The notes beneath the pieces are model-generated. The model was not told where the DNA came from, made no database searches, and saw only the letters and a program-made list of their open reading frames with translations. From NCBI RefSeq assembly GCF_048128805.1, contig NC_136004.1, forward strand, positions 25,320,333 to 25,384,332: a stretch of 64,000 nucleotides of DNA, written 5' to 3'. Both the position numbers and the translations under genes were made by a program. This stretch comes from Centroberyx gerrardi. Lineage: Eukaryota; Chordata; Actinopteri; Beryciformes; Berycidae. Below, piece after piece: positions 1 to 13,500 of this stretch; positions within the stretch are counted from its first letter, which is position 1, and the number at the start of each line of letters is the position of its first letter.

Positions 1-103
1 CAAGTCATTTGGCTGGGCAGTGAAAAAAAACTTTGAAGCCAATTTTTTCAGTTTCCCACTCTGGTCATTACTGTGTTTTGCCTTTGCAGGGCAGCGTTCT
101 TAC

Positions 104-3100
104 CAGAGGAAGCCACAACAGGCCCCAGCGCTCTGGCCAGGGCGCCCAGGCTGCGCAGGATCCCCATCACTGTGCCCTTCTGATTGGCTGAGCCTGGAGG
201 GAGAGGAGTTCATAAGAGCGCATAATCATCTATAGTGTACGCGTGATGTAAACAAATGGTTTGTGAATTTCCATGAGTGTGTAATGAAAATGTATAAGAG
301 GCTTACCATGATCAGAAACAAGTGTTGACAGGCATGGAACTACGATTGCTGCAGCTGTAATAAAGGGGAAAATAATTGAAAAAAATCAAACACAGATATT
401 ATTCTTTGCTGTATCCTATTACTATTTTCTGCTGCAAAGGCCCATCATTCAAGGTTTATTTTATCTTTTCGTACCTTATCACATATGAAAACTAAGAGAT
501 CTGGGACTTATTGATCCCTTTGGCTCTTAATAAGTCTACTCAGACAGTATACTATCAGGCGTTGTTCATATCCCACAGTTGAAACTGTACTGAATATGTG
601 ATTTGCACACTTTATATAATTTGTTCTGCAATTTGGTATTATAATTATAATGAGGCTACATAGTGGCATGCTCCTCCTGTGGAGAATTTTTCCTTTTTCA
701 TCGATCTCATCACCTGTTGTGTATCTTGACTTATGTCATTAATATGTTTTAACCCTTTCTGCAAATGAAATTCCCCCGGACAATAAAGGTTTAACTTGAC
801 TTGACGTGACATGAAACGAGCCTGCTGCTACTCACGCACCAACGTTTACCATTCAGATAGACTGAGTGCAGAAATGACTTACCAAAAGAGTATAACACCA
901 AGCCCATGTAAAGCATCTTTAAATTCCATGATAGCCCAATGAGAAGAAATGCTGGAATCAGTGCTATGATTGCCTGAAAGCAAGAAACAAGCGTCAATCA
1001 AAAGGACATTTGTGCAGCGGTATGTCATGTGACTCATGTCTCAGTATTTTAGTGTACACCCTGTGTCATGTAAGAAGAAGTTTCTCCTACCATACGAACT
1101 GCCTTGATATGGTGCCCAGGTTTGATTCTGCGAGCGTACCCCCCTTGGATGGAAGCCATGATAATACCTATAAAGAAGAACATCTTCCCCTGCTGCATAC
1201 TGTTGAGAGAGATAAACACTGTGCTTGTAAAATTTACAGTGTATAGTGAATATACAATAGCTGACAGAGTACACACCCTAATCTGTGAGTCCATACCTTG
1301 TAAACTGGAAGCGTTGATGAGTCAGGAAACTCAGCGTGAACTCCAGACCAGAGAACAGGAACAGGTAGGTGAAATAAACCAGGCCCAACACTTTAAGCTT
1401 CTGCATTCCTGTCAAGACATTGGGAAATTCCTACTTTCTGCTGGTATGGCAAAGTTCATCCATATTACGTGAATGGGAGTACAAATGTGTGCGCATCTGC
1501 CTCAAAGAGAAATAATGTACTTCTCACTTTCTTTCGAGGGTGGATCTTCTGTCCTGGTTACAGCCGAGAAATGGAACAGAGCGACTGGGTTCAGGAGGTC
1601 GCTGGAGTCCCCGAACCCCGAGGAAACCTACGAGGAAGCAGGAAACAATTTAACAAAACATCTGTGGTAACTCTAACGCTGTACCTGCTCTCACCCACCC
1701 ACTCATTCCTCTAACATTCAAGCCAGATCTCCACATAGGCTAGGAAGGTAGTATTGTAGCAAAACACCTGAGAACAGAAAATATTCACATAACCGTGCTC
1801 TAAATTTGAAGTCACAGCTTAAGATTTACAAATGTGCCATTCAATATTTGAAAGAATGTAAATAGCAGCTGCAAACATGTTATATGATATTTGTTCATTT
1901 GTTTTTTCTTGAAGTTAAATATATTGTTCTAGTACAACTATAACTCAGTGATTACAACTTCTCCAGTCTGCTGTTGTGACCTCTCAGATGCCCGCTCTCA
2001 TTTTTACTACAATTGTTGTGGAACATTTAGTGCAAAAGTGATTTGTAGACCTGTGAGACACTGCAAGGAGAAGGCAGAAAGGGACTTAAAGTGACTGTGC
2101 GTTTTATCAGATTTAGGTAATTATCATAAGATATTCATAGTGGGTTAGTTAAAAGTTGGCAGGCTACTCGATGTCCTGTTCTCTTGGAGAGAACGTCTCA
2201 CCAGACTACATAAAAAAATCCAATAACTTACAGTTGCCATATTTATTACCATTTACATATCACTAGAAGCCACTGGAAAATTCGGCATACAAGTGATTCA
2301 GCAAACAGTCATATTATTTTTTAGAAAATGCACAGCTGCACAGAAAATAATGCCCTTGGGTGAAACAATTTCTACTTCTACTTATCGCTTTACCACTGTC
2401 TCAGTTGCAGCATTTCAACCTTGGAGAGATAAGTGTCTGATTAATTTCTGTAGGCAGTGAGTGGTGTTAACAGTTTGTATTTCCACTACTGACCTTGTAG
2501 TCCTTAGTGAGAGTCTCTGGCAGCATGAGCCAAATGAAGAGCAGATCAGCAGCACTGAAGGCCAAGGCCAGCAGAGCCGGAGCTTGATAGAAGACGTCTC
2601 CTTCACTGGAGTTGATGGCAAAGTAGGCACCCATCAGCGGTCCCACAGTAAACCCCAAGGAGAAGGCAATCCCGATCATAGCCTGGACACAACAATAACT
2701 TACAATAACTTACTTACAATAACAGTGGCATAAACTTCCTAATCATCACCATTTAGAGCCCTGACATTAGATGTGTCTGAATATTCCTGTGACCCTAGAT
2801 TGATCTATTTGTTGGAGAAATGACAGGAAAAGAGATAAGAGCTGAGCAGAAAACTGTGGCAGAAGGTGATGTGACATGTGGGCCTTTAGCAAAAAGATAG
2901 AGCATGCATCCAATCACATTACACTTTCTTAAAAATATCCCATTAATGCTACATTTCCTGTTATGGCCACAGAAGGCGGTGCCTACCATTCCACGGTTCC
3001 GTGCGTTCGGGGAAGGCAAGTCGGCCACAATGGCGGTGCAGAGGCTGACGTTGCCCTTACAAATGCCCCCGATTACTCGAAACAAAAGGAACATGCTGAA

Positions 3101-5273
3101 GCTCCGGGAAACGGCCCAGACCGCATAGGAGGCCATCAGCCCTAACTGGAACACAAGGCACTTAATTAGAACCGAATGAACCGCAGCACTGAGGCCGGCA
3201 TTGTATGGTTTCTTACACAAGCACAACAGGAACTGTGGCAGTTTTTGCTTGTATGATGACAGAAAGTGAACGACTCTACACTGTAAAACTTCATTAACAA
3301 CCTCTTAACACAATGTATATAGATGTGTTTGTCAATTTCAACTTATAAGTGCCATTTATGAGCTTCATGACTTATAATTATAAGCTCATGAATTCAACAT
3401 GATAAAAGTTAGTATCTACAGATTTTGGAAATTCAATAAGGTGAAGCAGACATTCTCTATTACACATGGCAGGTAGTATTGCAGCTGCATACTTAATGCC
3501 AGTGTAATAATCATGTGATACATGAGCAACTTGCACTAAAACCTCCTCACTAGTGAAAGAATAAGTAAAACTGGAATGCAGTTCATTGATTAATGCATTT
3601 AACTTGTAAACACTTATCAGCATGACTAGACATTTGATGATTGAACTCATTGTCTTAAGTTCACTCAGTTAGTTTTACTACATTATAACAACATTACATT
3701 ATAACATCATTATATAATTACATTATAACATGATCTTTGACTTAACTATTCAGTACTATTTCAATCAACTCACAATTTTAAGGCAGCAAGGACACTTATG
3801 TTTTTAAGTTGAAGTGCCTTATTTTTTGCAGTGTATGATTAACAAAGCAACTAAATCACAGCATACAGTGCTAATTATTTACAATCATTACAGTATTATT
3901 ATACTAACTTGATCTTCTCTGTAATCTATTCCCATGTAGAAGAACAATTAGATTCATATGTCATAGTCATAAAAAATAGTGTAACACACTAATGCAATAC
4001 ATTCACAATAAAATACCTATGGCTTTGCACTCACTGTGGTGAGAATGAGCAGTGGCCGTCTGCCATGGCGGTCTGACGCAGCCCCGGTTACAGGCGAAAA
4101 CAGGAACTGCAGCAGAGAAAAGAGCGATCCGATCAGACCTGAAAAACAGATTGAGGAGCACAAAAATTAAAGTGAGGGCATGTAATGATTCCACCTTCTA
4201 CGTTTACTTTATCATCATGTTACGAAATGGGGAATGCTCCATTTCAGTTGAGCTGCATAGAATGTGAAAACTAATCCAGCATCAGATGTAGTAGAGATTG
4301 TTTACCTCCAAACAGGACACTGTTGTATTTTCTTTCCATAGGAATCCCAACAGCCTCTCTAAACCAGCCCACAATGCTCTGCAGGGACTGATACGTAATG
4401 TCCTGTCCAATGAGATAACACAGAAAAGGGCAAAATCACTCAGGGAAAATACAAACACAAGTAAAGAAGTCTCTTCAGCATGAGTCAGCATGCAGACACA
4501 GTCCATCAAATCACTCAGTTAAGGTATTTTCTAGAACAGATTATCCACACAAAGCTCCCCTTGTTCAAACAAGGTGCTTCAAATTGTGTACAAGTTGTCC
4601 CTCTGAAATGTCAGATTCAAAATGCTGCTATTTTTATCTTACATTTATTTATCCAGGGAATGTTTGGCACTGCTCTGCTTCTTCACATTCATACAACTAC
4701 ACACATTCACACCTGGAAGCTGCCCAGTAGAACCGGTTTCTACTGTTGGCAACTGAACAGCTCCACTGCAGCAATTGGAGTTTAAGTGCCTTGCTCAAGG
4801 GCACCTCAGCGGTATTTAATTTCCCAGATTTTCCCAGCCATTCTGGGGATTCAAATCGGTGAACTGCTAGTCACAAGACCATTTCCCTAACTTCTAGGCT
4901 ACTGCCACATTATAATCAAATGATGCTGTAATTGTTCCAATGCAACCAAATACATATCTGATATTTTCATAACATACAAAGCAAGTACATGTCAGATCTC
5001 ACCCTCATGTTTGCCGACGACGACGAGGAATCTGATTTGAACAGTGCATTGTAAGGCATATATTATTAATGCTGTAATAGATAAAAGACCTCAGCTGACG
5101 TTAATTTCCTCAACAAATCTAACCTCTGTTTGTGCATAGTGGTCCAGAATTGAAGGCAGGAGAGGTAGGATCAGTGTAAACCCCAGCAGGTCCAGCAGGA
5201 GGAGGACAAACACAATGTTGATGACTCTTGAGGAGTAGGAGCCCTCATCTGGAGATTTCTTCACAGTCGACAT
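104..5273 (-). CDS. mfsd10: MFSD10 (TETRAN-like) major facilitator transporter, partial (last exon off window)
   Basis: Exons in coding order: 5273-5124, 4402-4306, 4138-4035, 3145-2987, 2682-2494, 1627-1528, 1408-1297, 1199-1091, 973-883, 354-307, 193-104. All junctions are GT-AG and the reading frame is kept across every one, giving 416 codons before the left edge. Human MFSD10 has about 455 residues, so one short last exon should lie to the left. The translation starts MSTVKKSPDEGSYSSR, then the first membrane helix (LLLLDLLGFTLILPLLP), and contains blocks typical of the family: SYAVWAVSRSF, GGICKGNVSLCTAIVADL, AFSLGFTVGPLMGAYFA, QQGKMFFFIG and QKGTVMGILRSLGALARA. The start is the ATG at 5273; an in-frame GTG lies three codons upstream and is unlikely to be used. 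From the family: a 12-helix carrier implicated in organic anion and drug efflux; the substrate here is inferred only. Introns hold a TIR element (3277-3835) and a dispersed repeat (4634-4912). Confidence 0.93.
3277..3835. mobile_element. Non-autonomous TIR DNA transposon in an mfsd10 intron
   Basis: The left end reads TACACTGTAAAACTT and the right end is its near inverted complement, ATTTTTTGCAGTGTA. If the outer TA on each side is the target duplication, the element is CACTG...CAGTG, about 555 bp. The interior is AT-rich with short inverted and direct repeats (for example around 3344-3400 and 3670-3735) and no transposase reading frame. This looks like a MITE of the kind common in fish; the superfamily is not certain. 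Confidence 0.6.
4634..4912 (+). repeat. Dispersed repeat family A, copy 1 (mfsd10 intron)
   Basis: This begins with ATTTATTTATCCAGGGAA, continues through CACACATTCACACC and CTCAAGGGCACCTCAGCGG, and ends in GGCTACTGCCACA. The same order of blocks occurs at 23387-23650 and 61687-61945, all in the same orientation. No open reading frame is evident. It is an interspersed repeat of unassigned class. Confidence 0.7.
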
Positions 5274-7576
5274 TCCTCCCACTGAATACTGTGTCTCTTC
5301 TGCTCAAAAGCACAACACATTAGAAGAAAAAGAAGATTTGAAAACAGCCCACCCACTGAATTATAGTAAATTATGTTTGCAATGCATTAAAAGTACCAAT
5401 CAGGCATTATTTCTCATCTCAAGGAATAGAAATAAGTAAACCCTTGAGGAAGTACCACCATGATAATAAGAGTAAAGGACACTAACATTAACTGGTACTA
5501 ACATTAACAGGGTATTACTCAGAGGGTAAAGTGTGGCACTAACTCTTTCAGGGTTAGAAGTTCAATTCCCACCCATGCTAAAAAAAAAAAAAAAAAAAAA
5601 AAAGTACACTAAGCTACTGCAAGGTGAATGCATCCACCAAATGGGATACTATGTAAACAAATCAAAAGTAGTTGCATGCCAGTAAGGTTGCAACACATCA
5701 TACTTATCAACCATGCTCACTTTCCTTTTATTACTTCTTACAGAAAGTCATCAGGAAAGACAAAGTTATCACACAAGGAAGAAGATGTTGCTCAAGGAAG
5801 GAGGAAACCGTTTCTGTAAATGCTCAGCTCAAAGTTTGCGCCAGCCTCTCTCTGACTTCACAGTGAATTTGTTGAGGTGTAAATATGTTTTTTTTTTTTT
5901 TTTTTTTTTAATTTTATAAGGACTAATTCTAAAACGGATCGTCTTGGTCTAATAGGTGCACATTCACATTCACATTCACTCCATCATACCATATCGATCC
6001 GGTGAGACTGACCAATACATGATCACCAGCAGCATGGTCACGCCTTTTCGTTCCTGTCCAAGCAACATTTTCAACCTTGCGTACAGAAACAACATTAAAA
6101 CTATTCGTGCGGTATACTTACAGGTTCGTAAATCACAACTTCCGAATAGACTGTGTACTCAACCGACTCAGGTAGCTCCCTCTCTCTCAGCAGTTCATTA
6201 TTAAGACCAGGAAGCGGTGTCCCCTTTCATTTGGATGACAAGAATGTGTCGTATGCAAACAAAGGAAAATGCTGCCTTCAAGTGCTCCTCGAAAGCTCAT
6301 ACTTCCGAGCACGGCTGTCGTACACGACTTCTCGCGCGTTCAAGGGGCTTTTGGTCAGAAGTAGTAACACTGACCCTGTAACAAGAGTCGTTTTTTTTGG
6401 CTGCTGTTGTCCTCTTTTAGAAATCAAGTGGCACGGAACTGCTTTGTGCTGCAGCGGCAGAATTAATACAAGAAAATGCAACTGATTTTTCAATTAATTT
6501 AAAACAAAAATGCACGATGAGTGTGAAAATAGAAATCTACAACGATATGCTACTTATTTACCTAGAATGCCAAACAAATTATAATCAGGGATGGAAACTC
6601 ATGGAGAGTGAAAAAGGTGACAGATACCAGGGCAGACACAAAACCACTCAGAAACCATTCACTTAAGTGCCCTATTTTGGGATCAAAAGGGTGAGGTGAC
6701 TAGTTTGCATCCCTGAATCACTTTTATCATCAGTCGTTTGAAACAGCGTCCATGCTCTCATGCTCCATAAGGTCACATCCGGGAATTCACAATTAATTTC
6801 TCAATTTTCTTTTTTTTAAATCAATTACAAGGAAACTGTACAAACCAATGCAGGGAAAGTTCATTGGTTCGTTCATGTACGCCCAACTAGTATTTATATT
6901 TCCGACAGCACTTGAAGGCAACACAAGCCTCTAATACAAATAACGCCCATAAGGTTGGTCCAGATTTGCGTAGGTGGACATGGATGATAAATTGTTCATG
7001 ACATACGATAATAGTTCATGTTATAAAGTTTATGCATACATTTTCACAGTCGTAACCTCTTCCCTCCAGATAAACGATTGCGGGAAACTTAATATTAATG
7101 GCGCATATTTATTTTTATAACACTTCATTAATCACATATTTCCAAAACTGTTTTAAACAAATACATGAAAAACCTTCATGAGGAACAATTTGTCAGATAT
7201 TATACAGCGTACCATCTTGTTTCTGACATTTAAAAAACGTTTCACAAATGAACTATGAAGAACAGCTGTGATATAAAACAATTTTATTACCAAAGACTTA
7301 AAATCTACAAAACAAAAACATCAAAAATTAATATTTGTAAACTGGTTGTTTGGAAATACACAGTACACCGGAATAAGAGACAAGCCTCGTTACAACAAAA
7401 CCTGGCTTTCCAAACAAACATCACCGTGGGTGCGAGCAGCCTCCATGTCCGACAACAGTTTTAAGTTACAGTACATTCTGATGTTGAGTTTGACATCATG
7501 ACAGCATTGTACGAGATAGAGAGAAAGACAGAGACAGACAGAGAAAGAGAAAGCGAGAGAGACAGTTACACTTAAA
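5274..7576. other. Intergenic: upstream of mfsd10 and 3' flank of the ZNF462-like gene
   Basis: No exon with coding character was found. The part nearest mfsd10 should contain its 5' UTR and promoter; a moderately CpG-containing stretch near 6290-6360 is a candidate but carries no decisive motif. The part nearest 7577 should be the 3' UTR of the ZNF462-like gene. Homopolymer runs lie at 5581-5603 (A) and 5889-5909 (T). Short AT-rich open frames here look like noise. Confidence 0.5.
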
Positions 7577-10500
7577 CTACATTCCATGTCGCATGATGTG
7601 ACGCTCCAGTTCAGTGCTGTCGATGAGGTTTCGCCCGCAAAACTTGCAGGCAAACAGTTTCTCATCTTTGGATGACGGGTGCAGGACTCCATCCGTGGCA
7701 GTGAATGCACCTGAAGGACAAGAACAGTTGGCTTAGACCAGGAAAACACTAGAGGATCACAGAGTCGATTCACATCCGATTTGTCAGCCATCGGAGGTGA
7801 AATGCCGATCGGAGGCTTGGTTGGGACCGACAGTCGGCAAAGATTATCTGGTAGTGTGAGAGGTTTCCGGATTCTGTCTTAAAGTGATGTTGAACTTTGG
7901 TAGTACATTTGGGTTGTGCAGCTTCCCGGCCATGATATAACCCCAAAATCGTTGATTCTGTGTTATCTGTTGTTCCAGTAGAGGCGATTGGAGAATTGTG
8001 TTGTATTCTTTCTCCATTCACTGCCATTGTATGGTGGAACAGGTCTCAAAATCACACTTCTAGCACATAAATAAACACGAACAAAGCAGATCCTGACAAT
8101 ATATGCCTATTTACAATCACTGGTAAACGGTCGTCAGTAAACAATTCTCCAATCGCCTCTCTCTATAAGAGAGACTCACTGATTTGGGGTTATATTATAT
8201 CATGTCCAGGAAGCTACACAACCCAAGGTACTACCAAAGTTCAACATCACTTTAACCGTGCCGATCAACTCAACTGAGAGTGATCCGAGCCTCCTCCATC
8301 ATATCAAACATGTCTGATATTTATGACATGACATCCGCCTGGGTCTTGAACAGGCACTGAAGTGTGTTGGGATCACAGATTCCCTCCCAAGAACAAGACC
8401 ACCAACAGCCAATGAGGCAGAAGGATTGTATTAAATGATTAATCCCAGTATTATTGATGATAATGTGTATCAATGTATGTAGGTAAGTATGCAATGTCTG
8501 TTTTTTGTGTACTTCTAGCTCTCTTGATGTGAAAGACAAAATCCCCCTATGGCTAATAAAGTTCTATTCTATTCTCTTATGTTCTATTCTCTATTTGAGG
8601 TAGTAAATTTGTATATGCAAAACCCTTTTTCCATTCATTCAATTTGAATCGCTTATTGAGATGTCAGTTTAGTTTCTTACCATTGGATGCCAATGGGTAG
8701 TCAGCTTCCTTTATCCTTTCTTCCTCCCCACGTTCCTCTTTCTTATACTGGTTCATGTTGTCTTCATGGTCTTTCTCATCTCTTCTCCTCTGCTTCTGGT
8801 CAGGATAGTCGCCCCATTCTTCCTCTTTGCACACTGGGGTCTGGTAACCATGAGTGTGCATTTCCTCCTTGAGATATTCGTTCTCAAGTACTGGCATTTC
8901 CCCATATGGGTCTGCAAGCTCTTCATTGTTCCTCTGGCCGTGCACTTGTTCCTCCTTACAGCTAATAAATGAAACACCTAAGCTCTCTTTGTTGTCTTTC
9001 TTCTTGAGGCATATCTTAACTCGCTCACGGTTGTGTTTAGCCGTTAGCCATAGCCTCTCAGCAGTGGAACACTCTTGAGGCCTGATGTCCTTTGCTAGCA
9101 TGTGATTCTGCTTTGCCGTGGCTGGCATTACCTCCGTCTTCACTTCACACCCCTTTTGCGAGTTGTGGAGTGAGCCAATGCTCCCCTCTTCATCCAGCAC
9201 TAGGATTTGACGTAGTATATCGTCTTCTATCTTTGTCTCAATGTTCTGCTGCATCCTAACCTTTGCACCCTGAACTGACTTCATATGCAGCTTGCTGGCC
9301 TGTGCTGTTTCAACTGTACTGCATTTTTTTGTTGAGCTCTCCTCCGCTGTCTCCTGCCCTTGTTGTGCAACATCAGTTTGTTTTATTGTGTCCTCCTTAC
9401 TATCACTTGGGTTGTGTTGGGATGGGTTCTCATCCATCTCTCCCTCTTTCTTTGGATTTTGTTTCCCGTTCTGTGCTGCTAAGCCCTCCTCAAAGTTAAT
9501 TTTTGCTCTGTTCCCTTCCCCACCTTTTTGTTCCATGTTTTCCATCTGTTGTCCATTTGCAGTGTCTGCCAAGAACATCTCGTCTCCTGCTTGGCCCTGT
9601 GTTTCCTGCTCTTGCTTCTGATGGACAATGTTGTTCTGCTTTGCAATGTTCTCGTACTGGAATACTAATGCAGTACTCTTGACCGGGCTTTCTGTATTCT
9701 CTTTCTGAGTGTCCCGCCTTTGCTTCTGATGTAGTTTCTTGTTCTGTACTGTGACATTCTCCCTGATGTCATTTTCTGCTAGGTTCTCAGCTTGTTTCTG
9801 ATGTGGAACCTCATTGAGCTTTACAACATACTCCTCATTCTTCTGGTTTGAGGTATTCTCTTCCTGGTTTTCATGCGAGACATTACCCGGTTCCACCGTG
9901 TTCTCCATCTCCACCTCCTGCACTTGCATCTTGAAGTTTGCTTCTATATCATCAGCCTCGTTATTTTGTTGCTCAAAGTTAGACAAAGCGTCCTCTTCCT
10001 CACACATCTTACCAGCCTTCGTCTCAAACTGATCAAGGTTGATCTGCCCCACCAGCTCGTGATTCCTAATGACCTGTACAAGAGAACAACAAGAAATCAA
10101 ACTACACTCTAAAAACTAGGGGTTCAGTCGGGGATACAGAACCAATATGCACGTTGGGATTCCTGACTTAAAGGATTCCTTGAAGAACCTAGTTTTGAGG
10201 AAGTACCCTCTGAGTTAATGCACACGTTACGAAGGGTTTCTTTCTGGGGTTCCCCTATGGTTACAATTTGCGGGATCCCTAAAGGTTCAATGAAGCCCTT
10301 TTACTTTCTAAAGTGTGTATTCACATCAGCTACAGAAGAGGACATTCAAGCTGTATCAATTCTACGGTTCCATTTAACTGCTGTAAATCCCAGTAGCTTC
10401 AAGGTCAATAGCCAATTATTTTGAAAACAAAGGAATTCTGGGAATGCACTGGGAGTTGACTGACGTATCCTCACCTGATGCTTATCACACAGGTGTGCCT

Positions 10501-13500
10501 CCAAGTCGCTGAGCTGAGTGCAGTCGAAGTAGCACAGCCGGCACTTGTAAGGTTTGATATCGTCATGCTTCAGCATGTGCAAACGCAGGTTCTCAGCATT
10601 CGCGCTTGTGAAAGTGCACTTGTGGCAGCGGAAGATGACGCCTTCAAGGTAGCGTGACAGCTTCGGCCGACGCACCTCGATTGCCATCACACGTTCCTCT
10701 GAAAACAAGAAATCAACAGCATCAGTAGAGTCAGGCAATGCAGGCAAGAAAGTTTGAACAATACCATGAGTGTTAAGGGGGTCATAGATGAAGGAGTGCT
10801 CAATGAATCGTTGTCCAATGGGATTTTGAGCATTTAACCTACCACGATGAAGGACAATGTGATCAATCATGTTGTTTTTGTTCTTGGTCTGGTAGAGGCA
10901 GAGAGGGCAGCGCAGGTCCTTCAGATGGGTTGGCTCTGATGGGCAGTTAGAGTGACCCGTCTCCATGTGCATTTCCAGGGTTTTCCTAATGAAGGCAGGA
11001 GAGACAGGTGACGAGAAAGCATGTCTTCCAAAATGTACACAAAACTTTGAGACAATCCTCGCTGTCACAGGATTGGCAACTTGGCCACCAAAAATTTAAT
11101 ATTCTCTGCTTCAGAGTTATCAGTGTGCAGTTACTTCTTTCTATCTAGTATTTTCCACACAGCCAGCACCTTGCCAATCCAGGTCTATGGTTTCTTTTAT
11201 GTTCTGAACTCTCCAATGCCAATATCATAGAAAGGATGGTTTCCCTGTTGACTTTTGACTTGGGAAACGAACTGCCTCAAGCTCAACTGCAATAAATCAG
11301 AAATCATCATCGACCCCAAATCCCTCCTCCCCTCCTCCTAGAATTTCTCACTCAACATCGATGGTCCGTAACCTTGGCGTCACTTTGGATCCCACCCTCT
11401 CCTTCAAGCCACACATCAACCACATCACCAAAACATCCTTTTTCCATCTCCGCAACATTGCTCGACTTCGACCCACCCTTTCCTTCTCAGCTGCTGAAAC
11501 TCTCATTCCGTAACCTCCAGACTGGACTACTGTAACAGCATCCTATATGGCCTCCCTTCCACCCTCCAAAACCCTCAAAAATTACAATACATTCAGAACT
11601 CAGCTGCCCGGTTGCTCACCCACTCCCGCTCCAGAGAACACATAACACCCATCCTTCAACACCTTCACTGGCTCCCAATACAGCACCGAATCCACTTCAA
11701 GATCCTCCTCATCATATACAAAGCTCTCAATAATCCTGCCCCCTCATATGTGACAAACACCCCCACCCGCCACCTCAGATCAGCAGATGCCAACCTCTTG
11801 ACCCCCATCACCAGGACCAAGCACCGCACCTTGGGGGACAGAGCCTTTGCCATCGCTGCCCCGACCCTCTGGAACTCCCTCCCTCCACACATCAGAAACT
11901 CGGACTCACTACCTTCATTCAAAAATAAACTCAAAACCCACCTCTTCAAAACTGCCTACAATACTTGACCCCCACTGCCTCTCCTAAAAAGAACAAACCA
12001 TCAACACCGTTTTCTTTCTCTCTACTTTACTGTCTTAATATTCATGTTATTTATTTTTATTATGGTAATTTATTTATTATCATCACTTCTGTACCATTTG
12101 CTTTATATATTTCAATATTTTATTCTCTTTATCCCTTCGCTGTAAAGTGTCTTTGAGTACCATGTAAAGCGCTCTAGAAATAAAATGTATTATTATTATT
12201 TTGATGATTTGAGGGGTTAGCACGAATGAGCCCCACATGCATTCCAAACATGAGGTTGACATTGATGTTCACTGCATCTAGACATTTGATTTTTTTGGGC
12301 AATGCATCCACTCAATCACAAAAGGTTTCTGAAGTCTCATTATCCCCCCCCCAAAAAAACCCCCCATTGATTTTCACATTCCTGAAACAAAACTTTTTCT
12401 TGTTTCCACAAACAGAAAAATACATATGAAAATACATTGTTCTCATACATATCATCCAAAAGGTTATACAGAAGCTTACCTCAAACCAGTAAAAAAGCAG
12501 CAGTCCTTACATCTGAGGATTTTCTTGCCATGGCGGTTTGAGTAGTGCCGGCGTATACTGGATAGGTGTCCGGTGGAGAAGTTGCAGAACTCACAGTGAA
12601 GTAGACTGTCTTCAGGTAGCTTGGTGTCTTGCAGGGCCGCTGGAGCTGAGGCACTGACCTTTGCCATCAAGCTATAGTGATTTAACTGTCGCTGTACATT
12701 TGGGGGCTCCGAGTACATAGATTCTGTCAGGGAACAACAAACCACAGTCTCTTATTACAATCACAAATACATACTAAGTTAATAGTTTCTCCTCATGTGA
12801 ATATACTGAAAACATAATAAGGATAACTTGCTTTCAATAAATTCAGATTCATCAGGAGCTTCAGTCAAGCAGTTGAATTCCTGGACGTCTGATGAATAAG
12901 GGGGCTCCTTGTCTGCCATCAGGTTGCTCTCTTCATCTTGGTTGTCAATCTCAGCAGAACTCATGCTGATATCTGAGCATTCAGCTGCCGCGCGTACATG
13001 AAATACAAGATAGAAGACTCTCACATTTTCTCACTATAAATGCTGTGTAATCAGGATTTATCAGACACTGTAGCCAGCAGACCAAAAATGTATTAACTTT
13101 TTGGTCTACTTTACCAGAATTTGGCTGGGCGTTGGCGATTTCCGACCCTCATCAAAAGCAGCTAGGGGAACTAATGACAGAAAGCTGCAAACAACTTTCA
13201 ACTACACAAGGTGGGGGTGGCGGCCTGTATCATAATTCATTTGAAAATTATATACTTCAAGATATCCTTGAATATCTTGGATATCCCTCAAGACATCCTA
13301 TAAATATACTTAAATAATATGTATTCAATTAAATATGTCAACAATTGAAGGAGAGAACATTTGTCATACCATAGTACACTGATACCACTGCCATTTATTC
13401 AAGTGTCATGTAATTGTATGTTATATCCAGGTTGCTCACCTCCATGTTTTTTCATTAAATGGCTCCTCAATAGACCCATGATGGTAGTCCGATAAGAACA

